Origin: Streptomyces roseus | GTDB taxonomy: Bacteria > Actinomycetota > Actinomycetes > Streptomycetales > Streptomycetaceae | DNA length: 64,000 bases | Reading direction: 5' to 3' | Assembly: GCF_001044425.1 (NCBI RefSeq) | Contig: NZ_LFML01000161.1 | Span: 113,845 to 177,844, forward strand | Part shown: positions 60,722 to 64,000 of the stretch, piece after piece | How positions within the stretch are numbered: position 1 is the stretch's first letter | How the letters are laid out: each line of letters begins with the position of its first letter | Made by a program: the position numbers and the translations under genes | Notes under the pieces: generated by a model | Seen by the model: only the letters and a program-made list of their open reading frames with translations | Told to the model about the DNA's origin: nothing | The model's database searches: none

Positions 60722-61465
60722 TCAGACGCCGTGGCCGACCCGGGCGGCGGCCCGTGCGGCGGCCCGTGCGGCCCGGTCCTCGCGGGCGGCCTGCTCGGGA
60801 TTGCGCGCCCGCCAGTACGGGTTGTCGTGCGGCAGGGCGCTGCCCACCCGCCCGTACATCCCGAACCACATCAGCATCACGCCGACGACGAAGCTGAACA
60901 GCACGTTCTGGATCTTGAAGGCCAGGAAGTTCAGGCCGGTGTCCAGCAGGGCCAGGTTCACGAACCCGCTGATGATGAAGGCGATCCCGAGCACGATGTT
61001 GAGGGTGGAGGCGAAGTTCCCGCCGATCACCATCCCGGCGAAGAGAAGCAGCCCGATGCAGATCGACAGCACGCTCAGCGCGCCGTTGGTGTTCAGCGCG
61101 AGCACCGTGGCGCCGCCGGTGTCGAAGAACCCGATCCGGTCGATCAGCCCCAGGACCCCGAAGACGACCAGCAGCAGCCCCATCAGGCCCGCGCCCACCC
61201 GGTACACCTGGCTGAGCTTGTGGTCGGTGGGCAGGTGCTCGTCGAGCCGCGTGTTGACGGGGCGCGCGACGCGGCGCACCAGGTACGGCACGTGCGGTGC
61301 GGGCAGCTCGATCGGGCCGTGGGACACGTACGGGGCGTAGTGGTCGTGCGCCTCGTGGCACCCGTAGGCCGCGTGCGGCGCGCTCACGGGGGGTGCGGTC
61401 GTTCGGGGTGCGGTCGTGCGGGGTGCGCCGGGCGCACGCGAGGTGTTCGAAACATGGGCAGCCAT
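60722..61465 (-). CDS. DUF4383 membrane protein
   Basis: 247-residue membrane protein. After an Ala/Pro/His-rich N-terminal tail (HAAYGCHEAHDHYAPYVSHG) come four hydrophobic segments: VGAGLMGLLLVVFGVLGLID, LSICIGLLLFAGMVIGGNF, LNIVLGIAFIISGFV, NVLFSFVVGVMLMW. The QVYRVGAGLMGL opening is the DUF4383 hallmark. Function unknown. AGGAGG sits 5 nt before ATG 61465. The C-terminal Ala/Arg repeats are cytoplasmic. Confidence 0.85.
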   Translation of the reverse strand: MAAHVSNTSRAPGAPRTTAPRTTAPPVSAPHAAYGCHEAHDHYAPYVSHGPIELPAPHVPYLVRRVARPVNTRLDEHLPTDHKLSQVYRVGAGLMGLLLVVFGVLGLIDRIGFFDTGGATVLALNTNGALSVLSICIGLLLFAGMVIGGNFASTLNIVLGIAFIISGFVNLALLDTGLNFLAFKIQNVLFSFVVGVMLMWFGMYGRVGSALPHDNPYWRARNPEQAAREDRAARAAARAAARVGHGV

Positions 61466-61572
61466 CACGCCCTCCTCTTCCAACCCCTCCAGCATCCGCC
61501 CCGGGACCCGCCGCGACAAACGCGCGCCCCGGCCGCAGCGCCCCACGCCCTGGCGCGCCGCCGGGCGCGGGC

Positions 61573-62817
61573 TCAGCCGGTGCCCCGCCCGCCGCGGATG
61601 TCGGAGACGACCCGGGCCACGTCCCGCCGCACCTGCTCCATCTCCTGGAGAAAGTGCCAGTAGTCGGGATGGCGCTCCTCCAGCGCGGCGAGCGCACGCT
61701 CCATCCGGGCCACCGACTCGTCCAGCGGCCGTGCGTGCCGCGGGTCGGGCACGCTGCGGCCCTCCATCGCCAGCCGCTGCGCGTCCCGGATCGCGAACCG
61801 GGTCCGCTGCACCTCCGCCTGCGGGTCCCGTGCCACCGCCTCCAGCCGCGACAGCCGCTCCTGCGCCGCCGACACCGCCTCGTCGGTGGCGTCCAGCGCA
61901 CCGCGGACCGACTCGATCAGCGCCGCGACATCCGCCCAGCGCTGCTCCTCACGGGCCCGCGCGGCCTCCCTCAGCTGGTCCTCGGCGCGCGCCACGTCCC
62001 GTGCGGCCTGCTCCGGCACGTGCTGGAGGTCCTGCCAGCACGCGGCACTGAACCGCCGGCGCAGCTCGCTCAGGACCGGATCCACCCGGTCCGCCCGGTT
62101 GCGCAGGGCCTGCGCCCGGGTCCGCAGGCTCACCAGACGCCGGTCGATCTCCGCGGCCCGCTCGGGGAGCCGCGCCACCTCGGCCCGTATGGCCTCCGCG
62201 TCCCGCAGGATCCGGTCCGCGCGCTGGACGGTCTCCTGTACGCCGTGCTGCGCGGCGCCCTGGTTCAGCAGGGTCAGCTCGGGCCCGAGCGCGGCGAGGC
62301 GCGCCGCGAACTCGTCGGCCCGCATCCCCTTGCCGCGTACGTCGTCCAGCGCCGTGCTCGCGGCGAGCAGCGCGGCCCGGGCCCGCTCCCGCGCGGGCGC
62401 CACCCGCGCCAACTGCGTCTCGGCCTTGTCCAGCAGCGGCTGCAGCCCCTGCGCGAACCGGTCCAGCTCGCCCTTGACCCGTACGAGCTCGTCGCGCGCC
62501 CGCGTCAGCTGCTCCCGCGCCCGCGCGGCGACGGACCCCTCGAGGTCGACGCGATCGAGGTCATGGGCGTCCACGGCCTCGATGTACACGTGGCTGACCT
62601 GGTCGATGCGCTGCCCGAGCGCGGCGAACCCCTCCCCGGCCTGCCGGGCCGCGGGCGACCCGTCGGCGGCCGCAATGGTCTCCAAGGAGATCCGCAGGTC
62701 CCGCTGCGCGGTGTCCAGCTCGTAGAACGCGGCCGCGGCGGCATCCTTCGCCGCCTGCGCGTCCGCCCGCCGACTCTCGTCCCGCCCGCCGAACCACCGC
62801 CGGGATGCCGTCGTCAC
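61573..62817 (-). CDS. Long coiled-coil protein of unknown function
   Basis: 414-residue protein that is almost entirely predicted helix. Heptad-like runs include RARDELVRVKGELDRFAQGLQPLLDKAETQL split by short turns, LRTRAQALRNRADRVDPVLSELRRR and ALIESVRGALDATDEAVSAAQERL. No enzyme motifs, membrane segments or signal peptide are visible. It resembles a cytoplasmic scaffold or a tubular polymer rather than an enzyme. The GTG at 62817 has AGAGG 4 nt upstream. It sits beside tRNA-Val and upstream of the DUF4383 gene. Confidence 0.8.
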   Translation of the reverse strand: MTTASRRWFGGRDESRRADAQAAKDAAAAAFYELDTAQRDLRISLETIAAADGSPAARQAGEGFAALGQRIDQVSHVYIEAVDAHDLDRVDLEGSVAARAREQLTRARDELVRVKGELDRFAQGLQPLLDKAETQLARVAPARERARAALLAASTALDDVRGKGMRADEFAARLAALGPELTLLNQGAAQHGVQETVQRADRILRDAEAIRAEVARLPERAAEIDRRLVSLRTRAQALRNRADRVDPVLSELRRRFSAACWQDLQHVPEQAARDVARAEDQLREAARAREEQRWADVAALIESVRGALDATDEAVSAAQERLSRLEAVARDPQAEVQRTRFAIRDAQRLAMEGRSVPDPRHARPLDESVARMERALAALEERHPDYWHFLQEMEQVRRDVARVVSDIRGGRGTG

Positions 62818-62922
62818 AATCCCTCTCCCGTACCGCCTCCGCCATGCCCCGGTCCATTCTCTCCCACGGATACGGGTTTGCGTCGGGGGTGCGCCTGCCA
62901 TGTAGGCTGTCCACTCATCCAC

Positions 62923-62994
62923 GGGTGCGTAGCTCAGGGGTAGAGCGCTGCTCTTACAAAGCAGATGTCGGCGGTTCGAAACCGTCCGCGCCCA
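62923..62994 (+). tRNA. tRNA-Val (TAC)
   Basis: A 72-nt cloverleaf. Acceptor GGGTGCG pairs with CGCGCCC (one T-G); anticodon loop CTTACAA gives TAC; T-arm GGCGG-TTCGAAA-CCGTC; discriminator A. CCA is not encoded. A perfect terminator hairpin starts 7 nt later. Confidence 0.95.
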
Positions 62995-63000
62995 CCGGTA

Positions 63001-63037
63001 CGAAGGCCCCCGACCGTTTTGCGGTCGGGGGCCTTCG
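63001..63037 (+). terminator. Terminator after tRNA-Val
   Basis: A 16-bp perfect stem CGAAGGCCCCCGACCG/CGGTCGGGGGCCTTCG with a 5-nt loop TTTTG, directly downstream of the tRNA. Confidence 0.95.
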
Positions 63038-63142
63038 GCGTTCCCGGCGGGGGCGGGGCGGCGTAACTGGCGTTGGTGGGTGCCGTGTTCGTCGGGGGTG
63101 GAGGGTTGACGGGGTGTCGAGGGGGCGTGGGATCGTCGGGGG

Positions 63143-63775
63143 ATGGGTGAGTGGGTGGTGGGGGGTGCCGCGCTGCTGGCCGTCGTGGGCTGCGGCGTGG
63201 CGTACGTGCTGCTGGACCGGGCGGCCCGGGAAGGGTTCGAGCGGCGGCGGGATGCCGAGCGGGCGCGGCTGCTGGCGGGGGTGGCCGAGCCCGCGGCCGT
63301 CGAGGCGGAGCCGAAGTACGCCGACGTCGGGGGGCTGCCGGCGGGGCGGCGGGACGGGCACGGCGACGCCGAGTTCACGTCCGTGCTCGTCGAGTACTAC
63401 GCGTACGGGCTGACGCAGGCGCGCAGCAGCTTCGTCACCAGCCAGCGGTTCGCGGGGGTGGGGGCCGCCATCCTGCTGCTCGGCGTGGCGCTCGCCGTGT
63501 GGAAGGCGGAGAGCAGCGGAGAGCTGTACCTCGGGGTGGTCACGAGCTCGGTGGGCCTGGTCATCACGCTCGTCGGGCAGCTGTTCCACCGGCGCGCCGA
63601 TGTCGCGCTCCGGCACATGGCCGGCCAGACGGCCTCCCTGCGCGAGGACCGGCGGGCCGCCGCGGCGATGCAGCAGGCCGTCGAGCTGCTGGAGGAGGTC
63701 GCGGACCCGGTGCTGCGGGCGCGGCTGCAGGCGGGGCTGATCATGAAACTGTCCGGCGCCGAGCTGCCCGAGTAG
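63143..63775 (+). CDS. Two-TM protein resembling TRADD-N-associated membrane domain
   Basis: 210-residue membrane protein. A first hydrophobic helix (VVGGAALLAVVGCGVAYVLL) is followed by a charged linker. The conserved-looking core VEYYAYGLTQARSSFVTSQRF leads into two helices, FAGVGAAILLLGVALAVW and VVTSSVGLVITLVGQLF, then a C-terminal helix with RRAAAAMQQAVELLEEVADPVLR. The YxxGLxQARxxFxxSxxxA pattern is that of the small TM domain found beside TRADD-N proteins in bacterial conflict systems. No effector gene is visible here. Confidence 0.6.
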   Translation: MGEWVVGGAALLAVVGCGVAYVLLDRAAREGFERRRDAERARLLAGVAEPAAVEAEPKYADVGGLPAGRRDGHGDAEFTSVLVEYYAYGLTQARSSFVTSQRFAGVGAAILLLGVALAVWKAESSGELYLGVVTSSVGLVITLVGQLFHRRADVALRHMAGQTASLREDRRAAAAMQQAVELLEEVADPVLRARLQAGLIMKLSGAELPE

Positions 63776-63790
63776 CGGGATAGTGGGTGT

Positions 63791-64000
63791 ATGTGCCGTT
63801 CCATTAAGACCCTGCGCCCGCCCGCCCTCCCCGAGAAGGCCACGGAGGAGGAGATTCGCGCCGCCGCGCTGCAGTACGTACGGAAGGTGTCCGGGTTCCG
63901 GGCGCCCGCCGCGCACAACCAGGAGGTTTTCGACGCCGCCGTGGAGGCGATCGCCGAGGCGACGCGGGACCTGCTGGACGGTTTGCAGGTCAGGGGCGCC
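63791..64000 (+). CDS. DUF2277 family protein, partial (3' end outside window)
   Basis: The visible 70 residues start MCRSIKTLRPPALPEKATEEE and continue AALQYVRKVSGFRAPAAHN and AIAEATRDLLDGL. This matches DUF2277, a small (about 90-residue) conserved bacterial family of unknown function. The Cys2-Arg-Ser-Ile opening is invariant in the family. The frame is open at base 64000, so the last roughly 20 residues lie beyond. It follows the two-TM gene by 15 bp and is probably co-transcribed. Confidence 0.85.
   Translation, partial: MCRSIKTLRPPALPEKATEEEIRAAALQYVRKVSGFRAPAAHNQEVFDAAVEAIAEATRDLLDGLQVRGA

Overview
The window looks like a chromosomal core segment of a Streptomyces (high-GC actinomycete). 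The base composition is very GC-rich with strong third-position G/C bias, GTG starts are frequent, and several gene neighbourhoods are typical of the genus: a fasR-fabD-fabH-acpP-fabF cluster beside a DUF3145 gene, a homodimeric aceE beside a DUF3052 gene, and an MreB/Mbl-like gene. No organism name is given and none is claimed beyond genus level.

Layout. Bases 1-1.3 kb hold the start of a xylulokinase gene and a small YtxH-like gene. Bases 1.37-1.78 kb hold two identical tandem tRNA-Asn genes and a CAT-anticodon tRNA. Behind the CAT tRNA lies a gene-poor, lower-GC scar (about 1.8-4.3 kb). It contains a wrecked tyrosine integrase whose catalytic Tyr is now Cys, and two small paralogous Cys/His-rich genes. 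Bases 4.3-14.4 kb: class II amidotransferase, a frameshifted secreted hydrolase, a GCS2-type ligase, an MFS exporter, a fused acyl-CoA carboxyltransferase, a LysE exporter with a divergent Lrp regulator, and an Mbl-like actin gene translationally coupled to a GAF-GAF histidine kinase with a damaged ATPase domain. Bases 14.6-31.2 kb: secreted lipase, MarR/oxidoreductase and ohr (peroxide and electrophile defence), EI24 and NAD(P)-oxidoreductase/HxlR genes, a pair of large envelope glycosyltransferase-like membrane proteins (AftA-like and DUF2142), a nitrilase-like gene, TetR/GH3 beta-glucosidase and a GDSL lipoprotein. Bases 31.4-37 kb: the type II fatty-acid synthase initiation/elongation cluster with its PucR-type regulator and a candidate operator. 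Bases 37-46 kb: pirin, serine hydrolase, a MerR/aldo-keto reductase operon with a perfect 18-bp operator, DUF4429, a DUF1023-like hydrolase, TetR/DHA2 efflux, an I36 inhibitor-like secreted protein and a potassium channel. Bases 46.4-50.6 kb: aceE, DUF3052 and an AhpE-like peroxiredoxin.

The most system-like part is 50.8-59.7 kb, a Ter (tellurium/stress) locus. Two tandem terD genes, a TerC-like DUF475 membrane protein and a TerA-like protein lie on the plus strand, with a further TerD protein bearing a Pro/Ala-rich tail on the minus strand. Next comes a tightly coupled three-gene enzyme operon: an HpcH/CitE-like lyase, an 852-residue fusion of PRTase, TRSP and StiP-type PRTase domains, and a HAD phosphatase. 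Both junctions are 4-nt GTGA overlaps. These enzymes are predicted to make an unknown, probably ribosyl-containing, small molecule linked to Ter-dependent stress signalling.

The right end (59.7-64 kb) carries an O-methyltransferase, an FmdB zinc ribbon, a DUF4383 membrane protein, a long coiled-coil protein, tRNA-Val, a two-TM protein resembling TRADD-N-associated membrane domains, and a partial DUF2277 gene. Strong hairpin terminators separate many units. No CRISPR array, intact insertion sequence, rRNA gene or secondary-metabolite megasynthase was seen.
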